DNA from: an uncultured Rikenellaceae bacterium
Lineage (GTDB): Bacteria > Bacteroidota > Bacteroidia > Bacteroidales > Rikenellaceae
Direction: 5' to 3'
NCBI GenBank assembly: GCA_910577285.1
Contig: CAJTLO010000005.1
Span: 104,986 to 168,985, forward strand
DNA length: 64,000 nt
The translations under genes were made by a program, and so were the position numbers. Below the pieces are notes generated by a model. It was not told the DNA's origin, made no database searches, and saw only the letters and a list, made by a program, of their open reading frames with translations. Each line of letters begins with the position of its first letter. Position 1 is the first letter of the stretch. Shown here in pieces: positions 54,008 to 62,681 of the stretch.

Positions 54008-57000
54008 TCAGGCTCCGACCTTGGTTACGGCGATCGTCACGGGGTGTTCGTCGATCTCCGCATCGTGGATGAAATCGCCTTGCGGAGAGTCGGCGAGCTT
54101 CAGTTCCACGGCGAGGGTCTGCGATGCGATGTAGCTGCCGAAATCGTTTACGGCTCCCTCCACGAGTTCGCACCGGCCTATCTGTGCACGTATCTTGTCG
54201 GTCACCTCGAATCCGCTCTCCTTGCGGATATTCTGGATTCGGTTGATGAGCTCGCGGGCGATGCCTTCCCGTTGCAGGGCTTCGGTCACCGTCACGTCCA
54301 GCGCTACGGTGAGCTTTCCTTCCGAGGCCACGAGCCAGCCGGGCATATCCTCGGAGGTGATCTCGAAATCTTCGCGCGTCACTGCCAACTGTTGTCCGTC
54401 GATGTCGAGCAGGTAGCTGTCGCTCGCCTCGATGGCCGCGATCTGTTCCTGCGAGAACGACGCCACCAGGGCGGCGATCTGCTTCATCTGCTTGCCGTAC
54501 CGCGGGCCGAGGGTCTTGAAGTTGGGCTTGATGCGTTTCGTGATGAGTCCGGTGGTGTCGGTGATGAGCTCGACCTCCTTGACGTTCACCTCGTTCATGA
54601 TGAGGGTCCGCACTTTCTCGATGTGGCTGCCCGTCCGTTCGTCCAGCACCGGTATCAGAATCTTGGTCAGCGGCTGGCGAACCTTGATGTTCACCTTGCG
54701 GCGCAGGGCGAGTACCATCGAGGAGACGCGTTGCGCGATGGACATCATGTCCTCCAGCTCCTTGTCGATCAGTGCGGTATCGGCTGCGGGGAATGCGCAC
54801 AGATGCACCGAACCGTGGTGCTTTTCGCTCACCGCGTTCAGGTCGCCGAACAGACGGTCGGCCATGAAGGGGGCGAAAGGCGCCATGAGCTGTGCGACGG
54901 TTTCGAGGCAGGTGTAGAGCGTCTGGTAGGCAGCGAGTTTGTCGTTCGTCATGCCGCCTCCCCAGAAGCGTTTGCGGTTCAGACGCACGTACCAGTTGGA
55001 GAGGTTCTCACCCACGAAATCCTGGATAAGGCGTGCCGCCGGCGTGGGGTCGAACTCTTCCAGCCTTTCGCCCACCTCCTGTACGAGGGTGTTGAGCAGC
55101 GAGATGATCCACCGGTCGATCTCCGGGCGTTCGGCCACGGGGATTTGCGGTTCCCGGCCGGTGAAGCCGTCCACGTTGGCATAAAGGGCGAAGAAGCTGT
55201 AGGTATTGTAGAGCGTGCCGAAGAATTTGCGGCGCACCTCGTCCACTCCTTCCGGGTCGAACTTCAGGTTGTCCCACGGTTGCGAATTGGATATCATGTA
55301 CCAGCGTACGGCATCGGGGCCGTATTTGTCCATGATCTCGAACGGGTCTACGGCATTGCCGAGTCTCTTGCTCATCTTGTTGCCGCTCTTGTCGAGTACC
55401 AGTCCGTTGGAGATGATGTTCCGGAAGGCTACCGAGTCGAAGAGCATGGTGGCCAGGGCGTGGAGCGTGAAGAACCAGCCGCGCGTCTGGTCCACCCCTT
55501 CGGCGATGAAGTCCGCCGGGAAGTGTTTCAGGAACTCCTCGCGACCGATCTCGAACGGATAGTGCGCCTGGGCGTAGGGCATGGCGCCGCTGTCGAACCA
55601 GACGTCGATGAGGTCGCTTTCGCGCCTCATGGGCAACCCTCTGTCCGATACGAGGACGATCTCGTCCACGTAGGGCCTGTGCAGGTCGAAGAGGTTGTAG
55701 TTCTCCTCCGAGAAGTCGCCTTCGCGGAATGCCGCCAGCGGATTGGTCCGCATCACTCCCGCGGCTACGGCTTTCTCCACCTCCGTGCGCAGTTCCGCCA
55801 CCGAACCGATGCACTTGAGTTCGGCATGGTCCTCCGTGGCCCATATCGGCAGCGGCGTTCCCCAGAAACGGGAGCGGGAGAGGTTCCAGTCCACGAGCCC
55901 TTCGAGCCATTTGCCGAAACGGCCTGCCCCGGTCGAAGCGGGTTTCCAGTCGATGGTGTCGTTGAGCTCCATGAGCCGTTCCCGCAGGGCCGTCGTGCGG
56001 ATGAACCACGAGTCCAGCGGATAGTAGAGCACGGGTTTGTCCGTACGCCAGCAGTGCGGATAGGAGTGGGTATGTTTCTCGATCTTGAAAGCTTTGTTTT
56101 CGCCCTTGAGCATTACCGACAGGTCGACGTCGAGCGTGGGGTCGTCGGGGCCGAGCGTGGGGTCGTAGGCATTCTTGACGAAACGCCCCGCCCACTCTCC
56201 GTAGGCCTGCGTGTCGACGTAGCGCTCCACGAAGTCGGCATCCATCTCCTCGATGGGGAAGAGGCGTCCGCGGCGGTCCACCATGGGCTGGTTTTTACCG
56301 GCTTTGTCTACGACGTACATCGGCACGATGCCCGCCTGTTTGCCTACGCGGTCGTCGTCGGCACCGAACGTGGGGGCGATGTGTACGATACCCGTACCGT
56401 CCACCGTGGTCACGTAGTCGCCGGAGATGACGCGAAAGGCGTCGCCCATCGGCTTCACCCAGTCGATGAGCTGTCGGTAGCCGATACCCACCAACTCCGA
56501 ACCTTTGTAGGTCCGTTCGTCGACGCTGTAGGTTCCCTCCATCTTCGGGGTGAAGTAGGAGGAGAGCAGCTCTTTGGCCAGAATGACGGTTTGGGGCTGT
56601 TGCGTGTAGGGGTTGAGACATTTGACCCTTACGTATTCGATGTGGTCGCCTACGGCGAGGGCCGTATTGGAGGGCAGCGTCCAGGGCGTGGTGGTCCATG
56701 CGAGGAAGTAGAGCGTGCCTTGCGCGTTGTCGAACAGGAATTCGCTCCGCTCGTCGCGTACCACTTCGAACTGGGCCGTGCAGGTGGTGTCCTTCACGTC
56801 GCGGTAACATCCCGGCTGGTTGAGCTCGTGGTTGCTGAGCCCCGTACCGGCTGCGGGGGAGTAGGGCTGTATCGTATATCCCTTGTAGAGCAGACCCTTG
56901 TCGAAGAGCTGCTTCAGCATCCACCACAACGTTTCGATGTATTTGTTTTCGTAGGTGATGTAGGGGTGTTTCATGTCCACCCAATACCCCATCGTGCGGG

Positions 57001-57412
57001 TGAGATCCTCCCATACTCCCGTGAACTCCATCACCGCCTCGCGGCAGGTGCGGTTGTACTCCTCGATGGATATCTTGTGGCCGATGTCCTCCTTCGTGAT
57101 GCCGAGCTTCTTTTCGACACCCAGTTCCACGGGCAGGCCGTGGGTATCCCAACCCGCTTTCCGGCGGACGAGAAAACCTTTCTGGGTTTTGTAGCGGCAG
57201 ATGGTATCCTTGATGGTACGCGAAAGCACGTGATGGATGCCGGGCAGGCCGTTGGCCGAGGGCGGTCCTTCGTAGAAGATGAATGTCGGCGAGCCTTCGC
57301 GCTCGGTGATGCTGCGTCCGAACGTGTTTTCCTTGTCCCACATTTCGAGGACCTCCCTGCCCAGTTGCGGCAGATCGAGCCCTTTGTATTCGTTGAATTT
57401 TCTGCTGCTCAT
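54008..57412 (-). CDS. ileS: Isoleucyl-tRNA synthetase
   Basis: Class I synthetase charging tRNA-Ile, with CP1 editing of valine. The 1,134 residues match the long (IleS2-like, eukaryote-type) form common in Bacteroidetes. HIGH is in FYEGPPSANGLPGIHHVLSR (about residues 49-68), the editing domain has LAWTTTPWTLPSNTALAV, and KMSKR is in DKSGNKMSKRLGNAVDPFE. A long C-terminal anticodon-binding part follows. The start MSSRKFNEYKGL is near the HIGH motif, as expected. The promoter belongs to an 89-bp repeat unit immediately upstream, and four further copies lie behind it. Confidence 0.97.
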   Translation of the reverse strand: MSSRKFNEYKGLDLPQLGREVLEMWDKENTFGRSITEREGSPTFIFYEGPPSANGLPGIHHVLSRTIKDTICRYKTQKGFLVRRKAGWDTHGLPVELGVEKKLGITKEDIGHKISIEEYNRTCREAVMEFTGVWEDLTRTMGYWVDMKHPYITYENKYIETLWWMLKQLFDKGLLYKGYTIQPYSPAAGTGLSNHELNQPGCYRDVKDTTCTAQFEVVRDERSEFLFDNAQGTLYFLAWTTTPWTLPSNTALAVGDHIEYVRVKCLNPYTQQPQTVILAKELLSSYFTPKMEGTYSVDERTYKGSELVGIGYRQLIDWVKPMGDAFRVISGDYVTTVDGTGIVHIAPTFGADDDRVGKQAGIVPMYVVDKAGKNQPMVDRRGRLFPIEEMDADFVERYVDTQAYGEWAGRFVKNAYDPTLGPDDPTLDVDLSVMLKGENKAFKIEKHTHSYPHCWRTDKPVLYYPLDSWFIRTTALRERLMELNDTIDWKPASTGAGRFGKWLEGLVDWNLSRSRFWGTPLPIWATEDHAELKCIGSVAELRTEVEKAVAAGVMRTNPLAAFREGDFSEENYNLFDLHRPYVDEIVLVSDRGLPMRRESDLIDVWFDSGAMPYAQAHYPFEIGREEFLKHFPADFIAEGVDQTRGWFFTLHALATMLFDSVAFRNIISNGLVLDKSGNKMSKRLGNAVDPFEIMDKYGPDAVRWYMISNSQPWDNLKFDPEGVDEVRRKFFGTLYNTYSFFALYANVDGFTGREPQIPVAERPEIDRWIISLLNTLVQEVGERLEEFDPTPAARLIQDFVGENLSNWYVRLNRKRFWGGGMTNDKLAAYQTLYTCLETVAQLMAPFAPFMADRLFGDLNAVSEKHHGSVHLCAFPAADTALIDKELEDMMSIAQRVSSMVLALRRKVNIKVRQPLTKILIPVLDERTGSHIEKVRTLIMNEVNVKEVELITDTTGLITKRIKPNFKTLGPRYGKQMKQIAALVASFSQEQIAAIEASDSYLLDIDGQQLAVTREDFEITSEDMPGWLVASEGKLTVALDVTVTEALQREGIARELINRIQNIRKESGFEVTDKIRAQIGRCELVEGAVNDFGSYIASQTLAVELKLADSPQGDFIHDAEIDEHPVTIAVTKVGA

Positions 57413-57435
57413 ATATGTTCAGAATCTTTAAACCA

Positions 57436-57443
57436 CAAATATA
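57436..57443 (-). promoter_or_regulatory. ileS -7 element, from the first repeat unit
   Basis: TATATTTG on the minus strand is an exact match, 24 nt before the ileS ATG. Four more TATATTTG copies follow upstream at 86-89 bp steps, giving potential tandem promoters. Confidence 0.5.
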
Positions 57444-57840
57444 AGAAATATATTCGCTGAAAATCGAAAGTGCGGTCGGACTGAAGGGCCGACGCACGGT
57501 CGCGAATCGATTCGTTTGAAGCAAATATATTAAAATTCTATTCGTTGAGGAGCGAAAGTGTTTGTCGGACTGAAGGGCCGGCGCACGGTCGCGGAGCGAT
57601 TCGTTTGAAGCAAATATATTAAAATTCTATTCGTTGAGGAGTGAAAGTGTTTGTCGGACTGAAGGGCCGACGCACGGTCGCGAATCGATGCGTTTGAAGC
57701 AAATATATTAAAATTCTATTCGTTGAGGAGCGAAAGTGCCTGTCGGACTGAAGGGCCGGCGCACGGTCGCGGAGCGATTCGTTTGAAGCAAATATACTAA
57801 AATTCTATTCGTTGAGGAGTGAAAGTGTTTGTCGGACTGG
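57436..57840 (-). repeat. 89-bp tandem promoter-bearing repeat upstream of ileS
   Basis: Minus-orientation copies of the family seen at 51.4 kb. CAAATATA (the -7 element on the minus strand) begins units at 57436, 57522, 57611, 57700 and 57789: spacing 86, then exactly 89 three times. Each unit continues CGTTGAGGAG(C/T)GAAAGTG, GTCGGACTGAAGGGCC(G/A)(G/A)C, GCACGGTCGCG. The last unit breaks off at about 57840. Confidence 0.85.
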
Positions 57841-58073
57841 GAGTCCGTACCCCGGTGTAATTTTTTCGGAACGGTTGTCGCCGATTGTCGGGAGGGGTGT
57901 CCGGTGCGCCGGATTTGCCGCCTGTCCGTTCGGAATTGCCAATAGGGGGGCAGTCCGGCAGGCCCGTTCGGGAGCGGTGGTGTTGGGCATCGAACAGGAA
58001 GGAGCGGTTTTTCCCTTTTCTACGCGTTGCGGACGGAAAAGGAGAGAGGCGACGGGGTGCAAAGGTGTTTGCG
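57841..58073. other. Gene-free stretch
   Basis: Separates the repeat array from the GNAT gene. I see no promoter, terminator with T tract, or gene in it. Confidence 0.35.
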
Positions 58074-58604
58074 CTATCCGTTTTCGGGGGCTTCCGGGCA
58101 GCGTTCGAAGGCGATGCGCGGAGTACCGTCCGCTACGAATACGGTGCCGACGGGGCGGAAGCCGGAGCGGAGCAGCAGGTGTTGCATCGGGATGTTGTCG
58201 CGGTGGGTATCGGCCCGCAGATGGCTGTCCCGGGCCATGCACCACGCCATGCACTGCGCGGCAATGCCTCGCCGCCGTACCGCGCAGGCTATGCGGTGGA
58301 TGACGTGGTAGGGGCGGTCGTCCCTCCATGCCCCGTCATGGACGATCGCGTAGTTCGGTTCGGGAGAAGGCATGAGACAGAACGTGGCTACCGGTGTGCC
58401 GTGCCCGTCGAGGGCTACGTAGGAGTTCCCTGCGGCGATATCTCCGGCGATCTGCGCACGGCCGGGATAGCCGTCGCTCCACTGGTGGGGATTGCCGGAG
58501 GCATGCATGAAGGCCGTGGCCCGGTGGATGATCTCCATGATGCGGTCGACATCCTCGGGGCCGGCCTTGCGGATGGTTACCGAGAGGGGGTTACAGTTGT
58601 TCAT
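58074..58604 (-). CDS. GNAT family N-acetyltransferase
   Basis: A 176-residue GNAT enzyme; the substrate is unknown. The N-terminal strand-helix VTIRKAGPEDVDRIMEIIHRA is a classical GNAT opening, the middle strands SYVALDGHGTPVATFCL and NYAIVHDGAWR precede the acetyl-CoA loop RIACAVRRRGIAAQCMAWC (Q/R-x-x-G-x-A motif), and a C-terminal LLLRSGFRPVGTV helix-strand ends the fold. The ATG at 58604 overlaps the upp 3' end by 14 bp, so the two genes are co-transcribed with upp first. Confidence 0.88.
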   Translation of the reverse strand: MNNCNPLSVTIRKAGPEDVDRIMEIIHRATAFMHASGNPHQWSDGYPGRAQIAGDIAAGNSYVALDGHGTPVATFCLMPSPEPNYAIVHDGAWRDDRPYHVIHRIACAVRRRGIAAQCMAWCMARDSHLRADTHRDNIPMQHLLLRSGFRPVGTVFVADGTPRIAFERCPEAPENG

Positions 58605-59256
58605 CCTGCTTGGCGCCGTATGCGAGGTCGCCCGCATCGCCCAGCCCCGGCACGATGTAGGAGTGGACCGTGAGTTCCTGATCCACCGAACCGCACCAGA
58701 TGGTGGTGTCGGCGGCGGGCAGGTGTTTGCGTGCATACTCTACGCCCTCCTCGCTCGCTATTCCGGCGGCGACGTGCAGTTTCGCGGGACGGCCCTTGCG
58801 TTCGACGAGGGCTTCGTAGGCGAGTACCAGCGAAGAGCCCGTCGCCAACATGGGGTCTACCAGCAGCAGGGTCTTGCCGGTGAGGTCGCCCGCCGATACG
58901 TATTCCACCCGGATGTTGAACGTGCCGTCCTTGCTGTAGCGCCGGTAGGCCGATACGAAGGCGCACGAGGCGTCGTCGAAGTAGTTGAGGAATCCCTGAT
59001 GGAACGGGATGCCGGCGCGGAGGATGGTGGCGAGCACGATCTCTTCGTCGGGCAGCATCACCTCGGCCTCGCCGAGCGGGGTTTCCACCTGTTGCGGCGC
59101 GTAGCGGAGGCTTTTGCTGATTTCGTAAGCCATCACCTCGCCCACCCGTTCCAGGTTGCGGCGGAAGCGCATGCGGTCTTTCTGAATGCGGGCATCGCGG
59201 ATCTCCGCGATGAAGCGGTTGAGAATCGTGTTCTCCTTGTCAAGTATATGCACCAT
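58591..59256 (-). CDS. upp: Uracil phosphoribosyltransferase
   Basis: Pyrimidine salvage: uracil + PRPP to UMP + PPi. The 221 residues contain ATILRAGIPFHQGFLNYF and the PRPP-binding loop LLLVDPMLATGSSLVLA (about 130-146). The uracil-contacting C-terminal part is divergent (WCGSVDQELTVHSYIVPGLGDAGDLAYGAK) but keeps YIVPGLGDAGD, the UPRT signature. The start MVHILDKENTIL is usual for Bacteroidetes. It is the first gene of a pair with the GNAT gene. Confidence 0.95.
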   Translation of the reverse strand: MVHILDKENTILNRFIAEIRDARIQKDRMRFRRNLERVGEVMAYEISKSLRYAPQQVETPLGEAEVMLPDEEIVLATILRAGIPFHQGFLNYFDDASCAFVSAYRRYSKDGTFNIRVEYVSAGDLTGKTLLLVDPMLATGSSLVLAYEALVERKGRPAKLHVAAGIASEEGVEYARKHLPAADTTIWCGSVDQELTVHSYIVPGLGDAGDLAYGAKQDEQL

Positions 59257-59288
59257 AATCGTTTGTCGTTAAGCGGGGTTTATGGAAA

Positions 59289-59313
59289 CGGAGGCGGCGC
59301 GGGGCTGCCTCCG
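59289..59313 (-). terminator. Weak hairpin after hflX
   Basis: CGGAGGC (59289-59295) pairs with GCCTCCG (59307-59313), 69 nt past the hflX stop. No T tract. Confidence 0.35.
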
Positions 59314-59381
59314 GTATGTTCCTGTGTCGGGTTGCCGACGGTCCGTGCGGGGCTTCCCGGTCGGCGCGGGGTCCGCTCGCG

Positions 59382-60578
59382 TCAGTACAAGAAGTTGTTG
59401 AACGGATAGCGGCCGGCATGGATCTCCCTGACCATGCCGTAGAGGTCGGCCCGCAGTTTGTCGATGTTGAGTCGTTCCTTGGCCGAGATGAAGATGCACG
59501 GGGTGTCGCCCTTGGCCATCCAGCTCCGTTTGATCTCGTCGAGCGACAGGTTTTCGCGGGTGGCGGGGGTAAGGTCGTCCTCCTCTTTCGGGGTGTAGCG
59601 GAAAGCGTCCACCTTGTTGAAGACCATGAAGACCGGTTTGTCGCCCGCTCCTATCTCGCGGAGCGTTTCCCGTACCACCGCGATCTGCTCTTCGAAGTTG
59701 GGATGCGAGATATCCACTACGTGCAGCAGCAGGTCGGCTTCGCGCACCTCGTCCAGCGTCGATTTGAACGACTCCACCAACTGCGTGGGGAGTTTGCGGA
59801 TGAACCCTACCGTGTCGGAGAGCAGGAAGGGGAGGTTGTCGAGAACCACCTTGCGTACGGTGGTGTCGAGCGTGGCGAAGAGCTTGTTCTCGGCGAACAC
59901 CTCGCTTTTGCTGACGAGGTTCATCAGCGTCGATTTGCCGACGTTGGTGTAACCTACCAGCGAAACCCGTACCAGACTGCCGCGGTTGCTCCGCTGGACG
60001 GCCATTTGGCGGTCGATCTTCTTCAGCTCCTCTTTCAGCCGGGCGATGTTGTTGCGGATCACGCGGCGGTCGGTTTCTATCTCGCGTTCGCCCGCGCCGC
60101 CTCGCGTCCCCGTGCCGCCCCGCTGCCTCTCCAGGTGGGTCCACATGCCCGTCAGGCGCGGCAGCATGTATTCGTACTGCGCCAGCTTCACCTGCGTTTT
60201 GGCATAGGCCGTCTGCGCACGCTGTACGAAGATGTCCAGGATGAGCCTCGTGCGGTCGGTAATGCGGCGCCCCAGCGCCTTTTCGATGTTGTGGGTCTGC
60301 GAGGGAGAGAGTTCGTCGTCGAAGATGACCACGTCGATCTCGTTCTCCGCCGTCCAGAGGGCGATCTCCTCCAGTTTGCCGGGACCCACGTAGGTGCGTG
60401 AGTTGGGCGTGGGAAGTTTCTGCATGAAACGCTTCACGCTCCGTATGCCGGCCGTTTCGGCGAGGAACTCCAGCTCGTCGAGGTACTCCTCGCTCTGGCT
60501 CACCTCCTGCCTGTCCCGCACAACCGCCACGACGACGGCCCTTTCGGGTTGTATCTCTTCTTTTAAGGTTGTTCCCAT
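59382..60578 (-). CDS. hflX: GTPase HflX
   Basis: Ribosome-associated GTPase that splits stalled or stressed 70S ribosomes. The 398 residues contain the N-terminal HflX domain (about 10-195: LAETAGIRSVKRFMQKLPTP, SRTYVGPGKLEEIALW, DELSPSQTHNIEKALGRRITDRT) with a linker RGGTGTRGGAGEREIETDRR, then the G domain with G1 GYTNVGKSTLMN, the G3 DTVGFIRKLP and G4 NKVD. The C-terminal extension is short. It follows glmS by 33 bp and is probably co-transcribed with it. Confidence 0.96.
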   Translation of the reverse strand: MGTTLKEEIQPERAVVVAVVRDRQEVSQSEEYLDELEFLAETAGIRSVKRFMQKLPTPNSRTYVGPGKLEEIALWTAENEIDVVIFDDELSPSQTHNIEKALGRRITDRTRLILDIFVQRAQTAYAKTQVKLAQYEYMLPRLTGMWTHLERQRGGTGTRGGAGEREIETDRRVIRNNIARLKEELKKIDRQMAVQRSNRGSLVRVSLVGYTNVGKSTLMNLVSKSEVFAENKLFATLDTTVRKVVLDNLPFLLSDTVGFIRKLPTQLVESFKSTLDEVREADLLLHVVDISHPNFEEQIAVVRETLREIGAGDKPVFMVFNKVDAFRYTPKEEDDLTPATRENLSLDEIKRSWMAKGDTPCIFISAKERLNIDKLRADLYGMVREIHAGRYPFNNFLY

Positions 60579-60611
60579 AGTCGGTTGTTTCGGTTGGGCC
60601 TCCTTGCGGCG

Positions 60612-62456
60612 TTACTCCACCGTTACGGATTTGGCCAGGTTGCGCGGCTGGTCTACGTCGCGTCCCTTGTTGACGGCGATGTAGTAGGCGAAGAGTTGCA
60701 GCGGGATGGAGGAGAGGAGCGGCGTCAGGCATTCGGCCGTTTCCGGTATCCAGATGCAGTAGTCCGCCATCTGTGCCACGATGCAGTCGCCCTCGTTGAC
60801 GACGACGATCACCTTGCCCCCGCGGGCCTTTATCTCCTGAATGTTGCTGATCGTCTTTTCGTATACGCTGCCGTTGGTGGCGATCACGATGGTGGGCATC
60901 TCCTGGTCGATGAGGGCGATGGTGCCGTGTTTCATCTCGGCGGCGGGACATCCCTCCGCGTGGATGTAGGAGATCTCCTTCAGTTTCAACGCACCCTCCA
61001 TGGCCGTGGGGTAGTTGCAGCCGCGGCCCAGGTAGAGGAAGTTGCGTGCGTAGGTGAAGATCGAGGCTACCGAACGGATGTGTTCGTGCTGACCCAGTAC
61101 GGTCTTGATGTTGTCGGGCATGGCGATCAGGCCGCGCAACGCTTCGCGGTACTTCTCCTCGTCGATCACTCCCTTCATCTTGGCGATCATCATCGCCATC
61201 ATCACCAGCACCGTTACCTGGCCGGTGAAGGCCTTGGTGGAGGCTACGCCGATCTCCGGACCCACGTGGATGTAGGTGCCGGAGTGCGTGGCGCGGGCTA
61301 TCGAGGAGCCCACCACGTTGCAGATGCCGTAGACGAACGCCCCTTTGCTCTTGGCCAGCTCGATGGCGGCCAGCGTGTCGGCCGTTTCGCCGGACTGGGA
61401 GATGGCGATCACCACGTCGTCGGGGTGGATGACCGGATTGCGGTAGCGGAACTCCGAGGCATATTCGACCTTCACCTCGATGCCGCAGAGGTCCTCGAAG
61501 AGGTATTCGCCGATGAGGCCCGCGTGCCACGAGGTGCCGCATGCCACGAAGATGATGCGCCGCGCGTTGAGAAACCGTTCCTTGTTGTCGAGAATGCCCG
61601 AGAGGACCACGTTCGTGCCCTCTACGTTGATACGTCCCCGGATGCAGTCGGTGATGGTGCGCGGCTGTTCGAAGATCTCCTTGAGCATGAAATGCGGATA
61701 GCCGCCCTTTTCGAGCTCCGAGATGTTCATCTCCAGCTTGCGTATGTCGATTTTTGATTCGATGTTGTTGAGATTCATGATCTTGAGTGGCTTGCGGCGG
61801 TTGATGACCGCAATTTCGCCGTCGTTGAGGTAAACCACGTCCTTCACGTATTCCACGATGGGGGTGGCGTCCGAGGCGAGGAAGTATTCGCCCTCGCCGA
61901 TGCCCACCACGAGCGGACTGCTCTTGCGGGCGGCGATGATCTCATCGCTGTTGTTGCGGTCGAGTACGGCGATGGCATAGGCGCCGATCACCTGGTTGAG
62001 CGCCGCCTGTACCGCCTCGAACAGCGTGCACTTGTTCTCCGTGCGGAGGTAGTCGATGAACTGTACGAGCACTTCGGTGTCCGTGTCGCTCTGGAAGGTG
62101 TAGCCCTTCTCGGCGAGCATGGCTTTCAGTACTCCGTAGTTCTCGATGATGCCGTTGTGGATGAGGGCGATCGAACCGTTTTCGGAGTAGTGGGGATGGG
62201 CGTTCACGTCGTTGGGTTCGCCGTGCGTGGCCCAGCGCGTGTGTGCGATGCCTATCGAGCCGGCGATGTCTTTCTCCCCGGCGAAGTGCTCCAGTTCGGC
62301 CACTTTGCCTTTCGATTTATAGACGTTGAGTTTTCCCGTCGGGTTGATCAGGGCGATGCCGGCGCTGTCGTATCCCCTGTATTCGAGTCGGTGAAGACCC
62401 TTGATCAATATCGGGTAGGCCTCTTTGGTGCCCACGTATCCTACTATTCCACACAT
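60612..62456 (-). CDS. glmS: Glucosamine-fructose-6-phosphate aminotransferase (isomerizing)
   Basis: Makes glucosamine-6-phosphate from fructose-6-phosphate and glutamine, the entry step to UDP-GlcNAc for peptidoglycan and LPS. The 614 residues are standard. The N-terminal glutaminase domain starts MCGIVGYVG with the Cys nucleophile directly after Met, which fixes the start at 62456 and excludes upstream in-frame ATGs. Further motifs are HTRWATHGEPNDVNAHPH and GAYAIAVLDR. Two SIS domains follow (ISQSGETADTLAAIELAK; LGRGCNYPTAMEGALKLKE), and the end LRDVDQPRNLAKSVTVE matches the family tail. hflX follows closely. Confidence 0.98.
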   Translation of the reverse strand: MCGIVGYVGTKEAYPILIKGLHRLEYRGYDSAGIALINPTGKLNVYKSKGKVAELEHFAGEKDIAGSIGIAHTRWATHGEPNDVNAHPHYSENGSIALIHNGIIENYGVLKAMLAEKGYTFQSDTDTEVLVQFIDYLRTENKCTLFEAVQAALNQVIGAYAIAVLDRNNSDEIIAARKSSPLVVGIGEGEYFLASDATPIVEYVKDVVYLNDGEIAVINRRKPLKIMNLNNIESKIDIRKLEMNISELEKGGYPHFMLKEIFEQPRTITDCIRGRINVEGTNVVLSGILDNKERFLNARRIIFVACGTSWHAGLIGEYLFEDLCGIEVKVEYASEFRYRNPVIHPDDVVIAISQSGETADTLAAIELAKSKGAFVYGICNVVGSSIARATHSGTYIHVGPEIGVASTKAFTGQVTVLVMMAMMIAKMKGVIDEEKYREALRGLIAMPDNIKTVLGQHEHIRSVASIFTYARNFLYLGRGCNYPTAMEGALKLKEISYIHAEGCPAAEMKHGTIALIDQEMPTIVIATNGSVYEKTISNIQEIKARGGKVIVVVNEGDCIVAQMADYCIWIPETAECLTPLLSSIPLQLFAYYIAVNKGRDVDQPRNLAKSVTVE

Positions 62457-62612
62457 AAGCCGATGTCGGTTTAGGTAAATGATATGTAATGTCGCCGCGA
62501 TGCGCGGGTCCGCGGAGCGGCGTGCTTCCGCGGCCGTGCCGGGGCGTGGCCGGAGCTTTCCCGGTGCCGGACCGGAGTGCGGTCCTTCTCGGTGAATACA
62601 ATACGGCAAACA

Positions 62613-62620
62613 AAAGTAAG
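62613..62620 (-). promoter_or_regulatory. glmS -7 element
   Basis: TACTTTTG on the minus strand is an exact match, about 157 nt before the glmS ATG, so the leader is long. No glmS ribozyme core was recognised in it. Confidence 0.45.
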
Positions 62621-62681
62621 CATTATCTCTCAGATATGGAAACCGGAGCGACGGACAACGAAGATTCCGGAGCGGCGGGGG

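Noticed and set aside
62457..62612. glmS ribozyme in the glmS leader
   Set aside because: No ribozyme core was recognised and the class is known mainly from Firmicutes.
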